Source: DASZHJ01 sp035581425
Lineage (GTDB): Bacteria; Pseudomonadota; Alphaproteobacteria; ATCC43930; CGMCC-115725
Length of the DNA: 13,354 nucleotides
Direction of reading: 5' to 3'
Assembly (NCBI GenBank): GCA_035581425.1
Contig: DATJVP010000073.1
Coordinates: forward strand, 1 to 13,354
Under the pieces are notes generated by a model, which was given only the letters and a program-made list of their open reading frames with translations, searched no databases and had not been told where the DNA came from. Below are positions 1-8,248 of the stretch, in pieces. Position numbers and translations under genes: made by a program. The first letter of the stretch is position 1; each line of letters begins with the position of its first letter.

Positions 1-35
1 TTCGATTCACGGCAACGATAATCGGAGGGATCAAT

Positions 36-1373
36 ATGAAGGCGGAGCATTCGCGTGCGCTTGCCGCGGCGGGTCTGCTCATCTTGGTGGGATACTCGCA
101 CCCGGGTATGGCCAGCGGATTTCTGAATGACATACAAAGCGCCAGCTCTGCGTCGGTTTCGACGGCGGGACAAACGGCAATCGCCGAGGATGCCAGCACG
201 GTTTATTACAACGCGGCAGGCATGACGTTGCTCGACCGCGCCGAACTGGTGCAGGCCGCCGGTCTAATTTTTCCGACCAGCAGATTTTCTAACGGCGCCA
301 CCACGGACATATTGGGGAATCCAGCCCTTGGCTCGACCGCGATCAAGGATCAGGTATCTCTCCTTCCCAGCATGTTTGCGGTTGCGCCCGTCTCCGACCG
401 GCTGCGCCTCGGGCTGGGCTTTTTCGTGCCGTTCGGTCAAGCGTACAAGTACGATGAGGGTTGGGTCGGTCGCTACCAACTCCAGAACATCTCACTGAAG
501 ACGGTCGATATTGACCCGACGATCGCCTATCGCATGAACGATGTCTTTTCGGTGGGTGTTGGGCTCGACGTGCAATACGCCCACTTCGTCCGCGCAAATG
601 CGATCGATTTCGGATCGCTCTGCTACGTCGCCGCCCCGCCGGGCGCCTGCCCCGGTCTCGGGTTATTCCCGCAAGGAGCCGACGGGCGCCTCCTTGCTAC
701 CGTCGACAACTGGGCCGTCGGCTATAACTTCAGCTGGCTCTATCATCCGAGTGACGATACGCACATCGGGTTCAACTATCGTTCCGCCGTTCAGCACTCA
801 CTTTCGGGAACAGCGCGCTTCGACGTGCCGCCCACGGCAGGTCCGCTGACCGCGGGCGGATTGCTCTTTCAAAATACGAGTGCGCGCTCGAGCATTACGT
901 TTCCGGACGTGATTGCGCTCGGAATGTCGCAGCGGATTGGCGAGCGTCTCACTCTGTTGTTCGACATCGATTGGACCCTGTGGAGTCACGTCAAGCAGCT
1001 CAGCCTCGCCTTCGGCAATCCGCTGCAGCCCCCGATAATTCAGCCGCTCAGATGGCACGACAGCGCGAAATTTGCCGTCGGTGTCATCTATCGGGTAGTG
1101 GACAGCACCGATCTTCGCGCAGGCTTTTCATACGACCAGTCGCCGATCCCGAATGAATTCCGCAGCGCCGATCTTCCGGACTCCGATCAAATCATGTTTT
1201 CGGCCGGGATCGAGTATCGCTTCAATGCTCAACTCTCCGCTACCGTTTCCTACTCCTATGGCCACTACATGCCGACGCGAATGAATTTGACGTTGCCGGC
1301 CGCCGGAACGGTCGCGGGCTCGTTCGAGCACAGCTCGAGCGCAATCGGCCTGCAAGGGCGCTTGCAGTTCTAG
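36..1373 (+). CDS. OmpP1/FadL-family outer-membrane transporter
   Basis: This encodes a 445-residue outer-membrane beta-barrel of the OmpP1/FadL/TodX family, which lets long-chain fatty acids or aromatic hydrocarbons diffuse through the outer membrane. Residues 1-26 look like a Sec signal peptide with probable cleavage after the Ala of GMA. The mature N-terminus (SGFLNDIQSASSAS, then AEDASTVYYNAAGMT at about 50-64) is the family's conserved plug segment. The block GLGFFVPFGQAYKYDEGW at about 126-143 and SVGVGLDVQYAH near 172-183 are also typical. The chain ends in Phe, as barrel proteins usually do. Cys196 and Cys205 could form a loop disulfide. The ATG at 36 follows GGAGG at 24-28 with a 7-base gap. 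GC content is lower than in the genes downstream, so it may have another history. Its link to the aromatic genes beyond the 351-base gap is plausible but unproven; the substrate is unknown. Confidence 0.92.
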   Translation: MKAEHSRALAAAGLLILVGYSHPGMASGFLNDIQSASSASVSTAGQTAIAEDASTVYYNAAGMTLLDRAELVQAAGLIFPTSRFSNGATTDILGNPALGSTAIKDQVSLLPSMFAVAPVSDRLRLGLGFFVPFGQAYKYDEGWVGRYQLQNISLKTVDIDPTIAYRMNDVFSVGVGLDVQYAHFVRANAIDFGSLCYVAAPPGACPGLGLFPQGADGRLLATVDNWAVGYNFSWLYHPSDDTHIGFNYRSAVQHSLSGTARFDVPPTAGPLTAGGLLFQNTSARSSITFPDVIALGMSQRIGERLTLLFDIDWTLWSHVKQLSLAFGNPLQPPIIQPLRWHDSAKFAVGVIYRVVDSTDLRAGFSYDQSPIPNEFRSADLPDSDQIMFSAGIEYRFNAQLSATVSYSYGHYMPTRMNLTLPAAGTVAGSFEHSSSAIGLQGRLQF

Positions 1374-1724
1374 CGAAGGGTCTCTCGCCCGCGCTATGGA
1401 GCGTAACTCGAGACGAGCTGAGCCGCCGCGAGGGTCATCGATGGCCGCTGCCTTGAGGCGGACGCGCATGCGCTGGATCTCGTCGGGGATGAAGGTGCCG
1501 ACGATCGAGATCGGGAACCTCGTGCCCCCCTAGCCCTAATAGCAGACGCCACTCACGACACGTTGCGTTTTGCCAAAAGTGTCAACTCCCAGCGCTATCC
1601 CTATACCCCCCGTCGAAGACGGGAGAGGGACCATCCGGCTCGATTGACTCCCGGACTGGCGCGGGATCATGCTCGACGGCCGAAGCACGCGCCCGTTCGT
1701 CGCACTGCCGCGATGGAGCGACAT
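1374..1724. other. 351-base gap with leader element and possible gene remnants
   Basis: No complete gene is supported here. On the plus strand only a 30-codon frame (1441-1533) starting with ATG is open, and it has no convincing ribosome site. The minus strand of roughly 1400-1530 reads in a protein-like way (FPISIVGTFIPDEIQRMR, then RLKAAAIDD) but is closed upstream by a TAG near 1530, so it may be the decayed end of a lost gene; I cannot name the family. The 1570-1634 part matches the leader of the flavin monooxygenase gene and is listed separately. A perfect 6-base-pair hairpin, CCCGTC-GAA-GACGGG, lies at 1609-1623. If transcription starts near 1610 the Rieske gene would carry a 5' leader of about 110 bases. 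Confidence 0.5.
1570..1634 (+). promoter_or_regulatory. Leader element, copy A (upstream of Rieske gene)
   Basis: This segment runs from TTGCCAAA through GCGCTATCC to CGGGAG and CCAT, and aligns with 10403-10465 upstream of the flavin monooxygenase. The first 47 positions (1570-1616 against 10403-10449) align without gaps and 35 are identical. The two exact cores, TTGCCAAA and GCGCTATCC, keep the same spacing in both copies. TTGCCA and TATCCC could be -35 and -10 boxes, but the 20-base spacer is long for a sigma-70 promoter, so a shared activator or operator site is an alternative. This copy has three extra bases that complete a CCCGTC/GACGGG hairpin. Confidence 0.45.
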
Positions 1725-3050
1725 ATGGCCTCCGAGCAAGATTTCGAAGTGCTGACCCAAGTAGGGCCGGGAACGCCGATGGGTCGGCTGATGCGCGAGT
1801 ATTGGATCCCCGCTTGCGGCTCTGCGGAGCTTGCCGCGGACGGCCCGCCGCTCCGGCTCCTTCTGCTCGGCGAGAGGCTCGTCGCCTTCCGCGACAGCAC
1901 CGGCCGCGTCGGCCTCCTGGATCACCGCTGTCCGCATCGCTGCGCCTCGCTCTTCTTCGGCCGCAATGAGGAGGACGGGCTGCGCTGCGTCTATCACGGC
2001 TGGAAGTACGACGTGACGGGCCAATGCGTGGACATGCCGAACGTGCCGGCGGGGCATTCCTTCGCCTCGCAGGTGAAGGCGCGCGCCTATCGGACGGTCG
2101 AGCGCAACGGGATCGTCTACGCCTATATGGGAGAGCGCGAGAAGGCGCCGCCGCTGCCGATGACGGAGGCGCTGCTGCTGCCCGCAGAGGAGACGCGGAT
2201 CATCTGGGTGCAGCGCGAGTGCCATTGGCTCCAGGCGCTCGAGGGCGACATCGATACCTCGCATGTGGGGTTCCTGCACGAAGGCACGGTCTCGCCGGAT
2301 GCCTATCCCGCAAACGCGACGCAGCGCTACGCGCTTCTGAACCGCGCGCCGGACCTCCACGTGGCGGACACGCCATGGGGCACGATGTATGCCGCGGCCC
2401 GGCCCGCCGATCCCGGCAACACCTATTACCGCCTCGCGCATTTCCTCCTGCCGTTCTGGACCATGGCCCCGAACGCGGATTTCGAGCGGCAGATTGCAAC
2501 GCGCGCTTGGATCCCCATGGACGAGACGCATACGATGTTCCTGGCCGTGAGCTGGAAATCCGGATTCACCCCGCCCGTGACGCGCAACGAGAACCGGCCG
2601 GGCGCAGACAGCTCCTCTGCCTTCAAGTTCCTCCCGAACACCACGGATTGGTATGGGCGGTGGCGTCTCGCGCAGAATGCCGCGAACGACTACATGATCG
2701 ACCGCGAGGCGCAGCGCGCGGAAAGCTACACCGGCATCGAGGGCATTCATCTGCAGGACCAGGCGATCACCGAGAGCATGGGCGCAATCGTCGATCGCAG
2801 CCGGGAGACCCTCGCGATCAGCGATCTCATGGTGACGCGCACGCGCCGGCGCCTGCTGCTGGCCGCGAAAGCGCTGGTGGAATCCGGCGCGACGCCGCCG
2901 GGGGTCGCCGACCCCGAAGCCTATCTCGGCGCGCACAGCGGGGCCTTCATCGCACCGGAGCGTCAGGCTTGGCGAGATGCCTACGCAGCGCAGCTCAGAG
3001 CCTCGGCCAATCCGACCGGGGCGCTTCGCATGACGGCGGTCGCGGAATAG
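1725..3050 (+). CDS. Rieske non-haem iron oxygenase, alpha subunit (phthalate dioxygenase-like)
   Basis: This 441-residue protein is the terminal oxygenase of a Rieske aromatic hydroxylase or O-demethylase. The [2Fe-2S] site is C69-P-H71 and C88-V-Y-H91. The mononuclear iron site is D177-x2-H180-x4-H185, where Asp177 should carry electrons between the centres; the third iron ligand is probably Asp322 or Asp326 in NDYMIDREAQ. The C-terminal LQDQAITESMGAIVDRS (343-359) is typical of the phthalate 4,5-dioxygenase/phenoxybenzoate dioxygenase branch, which works without a beta subunit. The ATG at 1725 is chosen because GGAG lies 6 bases upstream (1715-1718); ATG 1713 is in frame without such a site, and the frame upstream to 1563 has no homology-like sequence. 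A cupin follows after 29 bases. No ferredoxin reductase gene is in the window, so electrons must come from elsewhere. Substrate unknown. Confidence 0.93.
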   Translation: MASEQDFEVLTQVGPGTPMGRLMREYWIPACGSAELAADGPPLRLLLLGERLVAFRDSTGRVGLLDHRCPHRCASLFFGRNEEDGLRCVYHGWKYDVTGQCVDMPNVPAGHSFASQVKARAYRTVERNGIVYAYMGEREKAPPLPMTEALLLPAEETRIIWVQRECHWLQALEGDIDTSHVGFLHEGTVSPDAYPANATQRYALLNRAPDLHVADTPWGTMYAAARPADPGNTYYRLAHFLLPFWTMAPNADFERQIATRAWIPMDETHTMFLAVSWKSGFTPPVTRNENRPGADSSSAFKFLPNTTDWYGRWRLAQNAANDYMIDREAQRAESYTGIEGIHLQDQAITESMGAIVDRSRETLAISDLMVTRTRRRLLLAAKALVESGATPPGVADPEAYLGAHSGAFIAPERQAWRDAYAAQLRASANPTGALRMTAVAE

Positions 3051-3079
3051 GGGGCGTCCGGCGCTCACGAGGGGGACAC

Positions 3080-3448
3080 ATGGCGGCAGAACGCAAATGG
3101 TTCATCCGCAATATTGCGGAAGTGCCGTGGCGCGAATTTCCGGATCATCACGGCGGCGCGCTCTCCAAGCCGCTGGTAATGCCGGAGACCGCGGGCTCGC
3201 GGCACGTCGACTATCGCATCTCCATGTACCAGCCGATGGCTTACGTGAAGCTGCACCGCCACAAGGTGCAGGAGCAGATCTACCACGTGCTCGAGGGCGA
3301 GGGTTTGATGGAGATCGGCGGCGAGAAGCGCGTCGTGCGCAGGCATGATTTCATCTACCTGCCGCCGGGCATCGATCATTCGATCGCGAATACCGGGCTC
3401 GTCGACCTCGTCTTCCTCGTGGTGACGGCGCCGCCGACGGACGAGTGA
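3080..3448 (+). CDS. Small single-domain cupin protein
   Basis: A 122-residue protein that is almost entirely one cupin beta-barrel. Motif 1 is H59-R-H61-x3-E65 followed by the HVLEGEG turn (69-75). Motif 2 is LPPGIDHSIAN (94-104) with His100 as the fourth metal ligand, so the three His and one Glu needed to hold a divalent metal are all present. The family includes dioxygenases, isomerases and sugar- or ligand-binding proteins, and the motif alone does not decide between them. The ATG at 3080 has a GAGGGGG ribosome site just upstream. It lies 29 bases behind the Rieske oxygenase and is surely co-transcribed with it, so a role in handling the oxygenase's substrate or product is likely but inferred. 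There is no signal peptide, so it should be cytoplasmic. Confidence 0.9.
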   Translation: MAAERKWFIRNIAEVPWREFPDHHGGALSKPLVMPETAGSRHVDYRISMYQPMAYVKLHRHKVQEQIYHVLEGEGLMEIGGEKRVVRRHDFIYLPPGIDHSIANTGLVDLVFLVVTAPPTDE

Positions 3449-3495
3449 AACCGCGCGGCGGCTTCGCCGATCGGAGCCTGGACCCAGTCTCGGGA

Positions 3496-3524
3496 TTGGC
3501 GTAGCGTTCTCAGTAACGAATAAG
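3496..3524 (+). promoter_or_regulatory. Possible sigma-70-like promoter for the ABC importer
   Basis: The 127 bases between the cupin and the binding-protein gene turn noticeably AT-richer near 3510-3560. TTGGCG (3496-3501) and AATAAG (3519-3524) are separated by 17 bases and each matches four of six consensus bases. This would give the transporter its own promoter about 45 bases before the start codon. The match is modest, and read-through from the Rieske-cupin genes is an equally good explanation. Confidence 0.25.
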
Positions 3525-3575
3525 AATTCATGGGATGGCTAAAAATAGATCAACGAATGATCCTGGGAGGCTGTG

Positions 3576-4874
3576 ATGAGAAAATCGTCTTACTCTGCTC
3601 GCGGGTCGAAGCCCTTCGAGATCGTCGAGCTCACTCGGCGCCACGTGCTCGCCTGGGGCGCCGGGGCGCTCGGCGCGACGACGGTGCTGACGTCGCCGTG
3701 GCGCGCCGCCTTCGGCGCCGCCAAGCCCTATAAGATCGGCTCGCTGCAGCCGCTCTCGGGCACCGCCGCCTCCGGGGGCCTCACCGCGCTCGTCGGCCTG
3801 CAGATGGCCGTCGATCGCATCAACGGGTCCGGCGGCATCAACGGCCGCCCCGTCGAGATCGTCGTCGCGGACGACGAGTCGAAGCCGGACGTCGCGCGGC
3901 GCAAGGCCGAGAAGCTCGTGGTCGAGGACAACGTCGACGTTCAGGTCGGCGGATTCCTCTCCAACATCTGCCTCGCCTGCATGCCCGTCTGGGAGGAGGC
4001 CAAGGTCGTCAACATGATCAGCGTCTGCCTCGACACGACGCTGACCACGACGAAATGCAATCGATACAGCTTCCGCCCCTTCGACTACGCCCCGGCCCAG
4101 GCCGTGGCGTTCGCGCCCTATCTCGTGAACAAGCTCGGCAAGAAATGGCACCTCGCCTATGCCGACTACGCCTGGGGCCAATCGACGCGAGACGCCTATG
4201 CGGACGAGATCAAGAAGGCGGGCGGCCAGGTCGTCGGCACCACGGGCATTCCCCTGGGCACCGCCGACATGACGGCATTCCTCTCCAAGATCAGCGGCGA
4301 TTTCGACGGTCTCTTCGCGATCTTCTTCGGCAAGGACGGAATCACCATCGGCAACCAGGCTTACGATCTCGGTCTCACGAAGAAATACAAATGGGCGGGC
4401 GATGGCGCGGTCGCTGAGTCCACGAACCTCCCCGCGCTCGGCACCAAGATCGAGGGTTTCGTCGGTATCAACCGCTATCTCCCGGTCTTCGATCCGCCGC
4501 TCGATACTCCCGCGCATCACAAATTCTTCAACGATGCGGTCGCCCGGCTGAAGAAGGTCGACCCCTCGGGGCCGCTCCCGGATCGCTACGTGCAATCCAA
4601 CTACGAAGCCATGAATGCGCTCAAGCTCGGCATGGAGAAATCGGGCTTCCAGGGACGCGCGGACACGAACAAGCTGATCGCGGCGCTCGAAGGCCTCGAA
4701 ATGAAGGAAGGCGACGACTTTCCGCAGGGCGACAAGCTCCTTCGCAAGGAGGACCATCAGGCGTTCCTGCGCGAGTTCATTTTCGACATCAAGGACGGCA
4801 AGCATCGGATCCTCGAGACCGTCCCGAAGGACAAGACGCTCTACGCGCCGGCCTGCAAGTTCGAACAGGCCTAG
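3576..4874 (+). CDS. Tat-exported ABC transporter substrate-binding protein (Liv/HAAT type)
   Basis: A 432-residue periplasmic binding protein of the Peripla_BP_6 (LivK/LivJ-like) family, which captures a ligand and delivers it to the permease encoded downstream. Residues 1-48 form a twin-arginine signal: LTRRHVLAWGAGALGATTVL puts the Arg pair at 21-22 before a hydrophobic stretch, with likely cleavage near AFGA/AKPYK. The mature protein begins with IGSLQPLSGTAASGG (54-68) and continues with MAVDRINGSGGINGRPVEIVVADDESKPD, spread over about 75-105, all typical of the family. The ATG at 3576 sits 5 bases after GGGAGG (3565-3570); GTG 3573 is only 2 bases away and less likely. Paralogues of this class in aromatic-degrading bacteria bind aromatic acids as well as amino acids, and the gene context favours that here, but the ligand cannot be read from the sequence. 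Confidence 0.92.
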   Translation: MRKSSYSARGSKPFEIVELTRRHVLAWGAGALGATTVLTSPWRAAFGAAKPYKIGSLQPLSGTAASGGLTALVGLQMAVDRINGSGGINGRPVEIVVADDESKPDVARRKAEKLVVEDNVDVQVGGFLSNICLACMPVWEEAKVVNMISVCLDTTLTTTKCNRYSFRPFDYAPAQAVAFAPYLVNKLGKKWHLAYADYAWGQSTRDAYADEIKKAGGQVVGTTGIPLGTADMTAFLSKISGDFDGLFAIFFGKDGITIGNQAYDLGLTKKYKWAGDGAVAESTNLPALGTKIEGFVGINRYLPVFDPPLDTPAHHKFFNDAVARLKKVDPSGPLPDRYVQSNYEAMNALKLGMEKSGFQGRADTNKLIAALEGLEMKEGDDFPQGDKLLRKEDHQAFLREFIFDIKDGKHRILETVPKDKTLYAPACKFEQA

Positions 4875-5665
4875 GTGAATGCGGTTGCGGCCGATGCGCC
4901 GACATCTCCGGCGGAGGGCCGGGGAGGCGTGTCGGCCCCCTTGCTTCGGACGGAGGGGCTGAGCGTCCGGTTCGGCGGACTCTCCGCGCTCAACGCGGTA
5001 GACCTCACGGTCGCGCGCGGCGAGATTCGCGCGATCATCGGCCCGAACGGTGCCGGCAAGAGCACCTTCTTCAATTGCCTGACCGGCGTGCTGCGCCCGA
5101 CCTCCGGGCGCATCCTCTTCAACGGCGAGGACATCGCGGGGTTCTCGCCCGACAAAGTCTCGCGCAAGGGCATCGCGCGCTCCTATCAGATCACCAACAT
5201 TCTCCCGAACGCGACCACGCTCGAGAACGTCCGCATCGCCGCCCAGTCCCGGCGGCATAGCTGGAGCCTTCTCACGCATCACGGGAGCTTTCGCGACATC
5301 ATCGAGCGCGCCGAAGCGGCGCTCGGGTCGGTCAATCTCCTGCACAAGGCGGACGAGATCGCCGCCAATCTTTCGCATGGGGAGCAGCGTAACCTCGAGA
5401 TCGGAATCGCCCTCGCAACGGAGCCGAGCCTCCTCTGTCTCGACGAGCCGACCGCGGGAATGAGCGCCGCCGAGACCCGGGAGACGATGGAGCTGGTGCG
5501 CCGCATCTCCGAGAACCTGACGATCCTCATCGTCGAGCACGACATGCAGGTGGTGATGGAGCTCGCGCATCGCATCACGGTCCTGCATTACGGACAGATC
5601 CTGGCGGAGGGCACGCCCGGCGAGATACAGCGAAATTCCCGCGTCCTCGAGGTCTATCTCAAGAC

Positions 5666-5669
<4 letters not shown>
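4875..5669 (+). CDS. livG: ABC transporter ATP-binding protein, LivG type
   Basis: One of the two ATPases that power the importer; 264 residues, close to the LivG norm of about 255. Walker A is GPNGAGKST (56-64), the signature is LSHGE (166-170), Walker B is LLCLDEPT (186-193) and the switch His is His222 in IVEHDM. The GTG start at 4875 directly follows the TAG of the binding-protein gene, with no spacer and only a poor ribosome site, so it probably depends on reinitiation. A second GTG at 4929 lies just one base after GGGGAGG, too close to be ideal. Residues 1-20 are therefore uncertain; the ATPase fold itself begins near residue 23. The symbol is by family and position; the substrate need not be an amino acid. 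Confidence 0.93.
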
Positions 5670-6403
<734 letters not shown>

Positions 6404-6404
6404 C

Positions 6405-7277
6405 GTGCAGGGCCTGCTCGACCTCATCCTGATCCAGACCGTGAACGGCATCGTCACGGGCATGATCCTGGCGCTCGTGGCCTCTGGGCTGACGCTCATC
6501 TTCGGCATCATGGACGTCGTGAATTTCGCGCATGGCGAGCTTTTCATGCTCGGCGCCTATCTCGGCGTCGTGGTGCTCGCGACGACGGGAAGTTTCTGGC
6601 TGGCACTTCTCTTCGCGACGCTCATCGTGGCGCTGCTCGGCGCGGCGCTGCAGATCGTGACCTTGCGCCCGCTCATAGGCCGCGATCCCCTCACCACGAT
6701 CCTCGCGACCTTCGGGGTCTCGCTGGTGCTGCAGAATTACGCTCTCTGGCAGTTCGGTCCGGTCGCGCGCAAAATCGGCGAGCCCATCACCAGCCATTTC
6801 ACGCTCTTCTATCTCGAATATCCCTGGTACCGGATCGCAATCGCCGCGCTGTCCGCGGGAATCATCGGCTCGCTCTGGCTCTTCCTGAAATACGGCAGGT
6901 ACGGCATCTGGATTCGCGCGACCATTCAGGACCGCGTCATGGCGCAGGCGATGGGCATTCCGGTCCCCTGGGTCTACACCGCCGTCTTTGCCATCGGCGC
7001 CGGCATGGCCGCAGCGAGCGGCGTGCTTTTCGGTCCGCTCGTCGGCGTCAACCACGCCATGGGCCTCGACTGGATCTTGAAGGCCTTCATCGTCGTCGTG
7101 GTCGGCGGCATGGGGAACCTCGGGGGATCGATTCTCGCGTCGATCTTCGTGAGCCTGATGGAGGCCTATGCCTCGATCTGGGTCAGCCCGGCACAGGCGG
7201 TGATCGCTTCCTTCGTGGTGCTGATCCTGACGCTGCTCTTCCGTCCGACCGGCCTCTTCGTTCCCACACCGAAATGA
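6405..7277 (+). CDS. livH: ABC transporter permease, LivH type
   Basis: Inner-membrane permease of the importer, 290 residues. The GTG at 6405 is chosen because it lies one base after the LivF stop and gives a normal LivH N-terminus (QGLLDLILIQTVNGIVTGMI); the longer open frame from 6360 would run 44 bases into livF. The chain is strongly hydrophobic with about eight membrane segments. The family block GLTLIFGIMDVVNFAHGE (22-39) and the late cytoplasmic motif GGMGNLGG are present. It ends in an ATGA overlap with LivM. With LivM it forms the channel through which the binding protein's ligand passes. Confidence 0.92.
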   Translation: MQGLLDLILIQTVNGIVTGMILALVASGLTLIFGIMDVVNFAHGELFMLGAYLGVVVLATTGSFWLALLFATLIVALLGAALQIVTLRPLIGRDPLTTILATFGVSLVLQNYALWQFGPVARKIGEPITSHFTLFYLEYPWYRIAIAALSAGIIGSLWLFLKYGRYGIWIRATIQDRVMAQAMGIPVPWVYTAVFAIGAGMAAASGVLFGPLVGVNHAMGLDWILKAFIVVVVGGMGNLGGSILASIFVSLMEAYASIWVSPAQAVIASFVVLILTLLFRPTGLFVPTPK

Positions 7278-8227
7278 GCGATCGGCACGCCATCGCCTAT
7301 TGGACGGGCTTTGCCGTCATCTTGCTGCTGCTGATCGTGGCGCCGCTGGTGCTGCCGGAATTCTGGCGCCGGTTTCTCACGGAAATCCTGATCTGGGGCC
7401 TGCTGGCGATGTCCTCGGATGTGCTGATCGGCTATACGGGCATGGTCTCTTTCGGGCATTCCGGCTTCTTCGGCCTCGGGATGTACGGCGCGGGGGCGGC
7501 GCTTCTGCTGGTGGCGCCGCCCAATCTCTTCCTTGCGCTCGCCTTCGGGCTCGCCGCCGCCGGGGTGAACGCGCTCTTCGTCGCCTATTTCGCGACGCGG
7601 CTCCGCGATATCTATTTCGCCATCACGACCCTGATCTTCTCGCAGATCATGTATGTCGTGATCTTCACCTGGACCTCGCTCACCGGCGGCGAGAACGGCC
7701 TGACCTTCAGCCGGCCCCCGCTCGGCCTGCCCGGCATCCTCGCTGTGCCCTTCACGCCCCAGACCCTGCACTGGTTCGTGCTGGCGGTGGTCGTGCTCTC
7801 CTACCTTCTGCTCCGGCGGATCATGCAGTCGCCCTTCGGCATGGTGCTACAGTCGATCCGGGAGAACGAGGCGCGGACGCGGGCGATCGGCTACCCCGTC
7901 CAGCGCTATAAGATCGTTGCGGTGATGCTCTCCGGCCTCTTCGCGGGCCTCGCGGGCGTGCTCTATGCGCTGCAGAACCGGTTCGCAGCACCGGACTTCG
8001 TCTTCTTCCTGGTCTCCGGCGAGACCGTGATCTTCAACGTCATGGGCGGGGTCGGCACGCTGGTTGGGCCCATCGTGGGCGCGGGCTTCTTCCTGATCCT
8101 ACGGGAGGCGTTCTCCCGGTTCTTTACGGAATCCTACCTGATCCCCGTCGGAATCATCTTCATCGCGATGGTGATCTTCATGCCCCAGGGCCTGCTGGGC
8201 TTCGCGCGGAAATGGCTCAATCGCTGA
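7274..8227 (+). CDS. livM: ABC transporter permease, LivM type
   Basis: Second permease of the importer, 317 residues and highly hydrophobic, with about eight to nine membrane segments. The conserved YTGMVSFGHSGFFGLGMYGA block (about 55-74) and the C-terminal GGVGTLVGPIVGA match the LivM family, as does the REN-EARTRAIGYP stretch at about 196-208. The ATG overlaps the LivH stop (ATGA). The gene closes the five-gene importer operon; the next gene converges on it after only 21 bases, so transcription of the two strands is likely to collide or share a bidirectional stop signal. Confidence 0.92.
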   Translation: MSDRHAIAYWTGFAVILLLLIVAPLVLPEFWRRFLTEILIWGLLAMSSDVLIGYTGMVSFGHSGFFGLGMYGAGAALLLVAPPNLFLALAFGLAAAGVNALFVAYFATRLRDIYFAITTLIFSQIMYVVIFTWTSLTGGENGLTFSRPPLGLPGILAVPFTPQTLHWFVLAVVVLSYLLLRRIMQSPFGMVLQSIRENEARTRAIGYPVQRYKIVAVMLSGLFAGLAGVLYALQNRFAAPDFVFFLVSGETVIFNVMGGVGTLVGPIVGAGFFLILREAFSRFFTESYLIPVGIIFIAMVIFMPQGLLGFARKWLNR

Positions 8228-8230
8228 TCT

Positions 8231-8242
8231 CGCGGATCCGCG
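8231..8242. terminator. Perfect 12-base palindrome between convergent genes
   Basis: The 21 bases between the livM stop and the convergent aldolase-gene stop contain CGCGGATCCGCG, a perfect palindrome. As RNA it could form a short GC-rich hairpin on either strand, but the loop would be tight and no run of T follows on either side. It is at best part of a weak, bidirectional stop signal. Confidence 0.2.
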
Positions 8243-8248
8243 TCGTCC

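Noticed and set aside
1563..1724. N-terminal extension of the Rieske protein
   Set aside because: The 54 extra codons are Arg-rich, have no family similarity and contain the leader element also found at 10403; GGAG before ATG 1725 marks the real start.
1536..3068. 510-codon open frame on the minus strand across the Rieske gene
   Set aside because: It is the antisense shadow of the Rieske gene. The translation is rich in Arg, His and Ala with no domain-like blocks, while the plus strand shows every Rieske and iron-site residue.
2024..3448. Plus-strand frame that would fuse a long N-terminal part to the cupin
   Set aside because: The part before 3080 is an Arg/Ala/Gly-rich out-of-frame reading of the Rieske gene. 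The ATG at 3080 with GAGGGGG before it gives a complete normal cupin.
3456..3469. CGGCG-GCTT-CGCCG hairpin after the cupin stop
   Set aside because: Only five pairs and no T run; short GC hairpins of this kind are frequent by chance in such GC-rich DNA.
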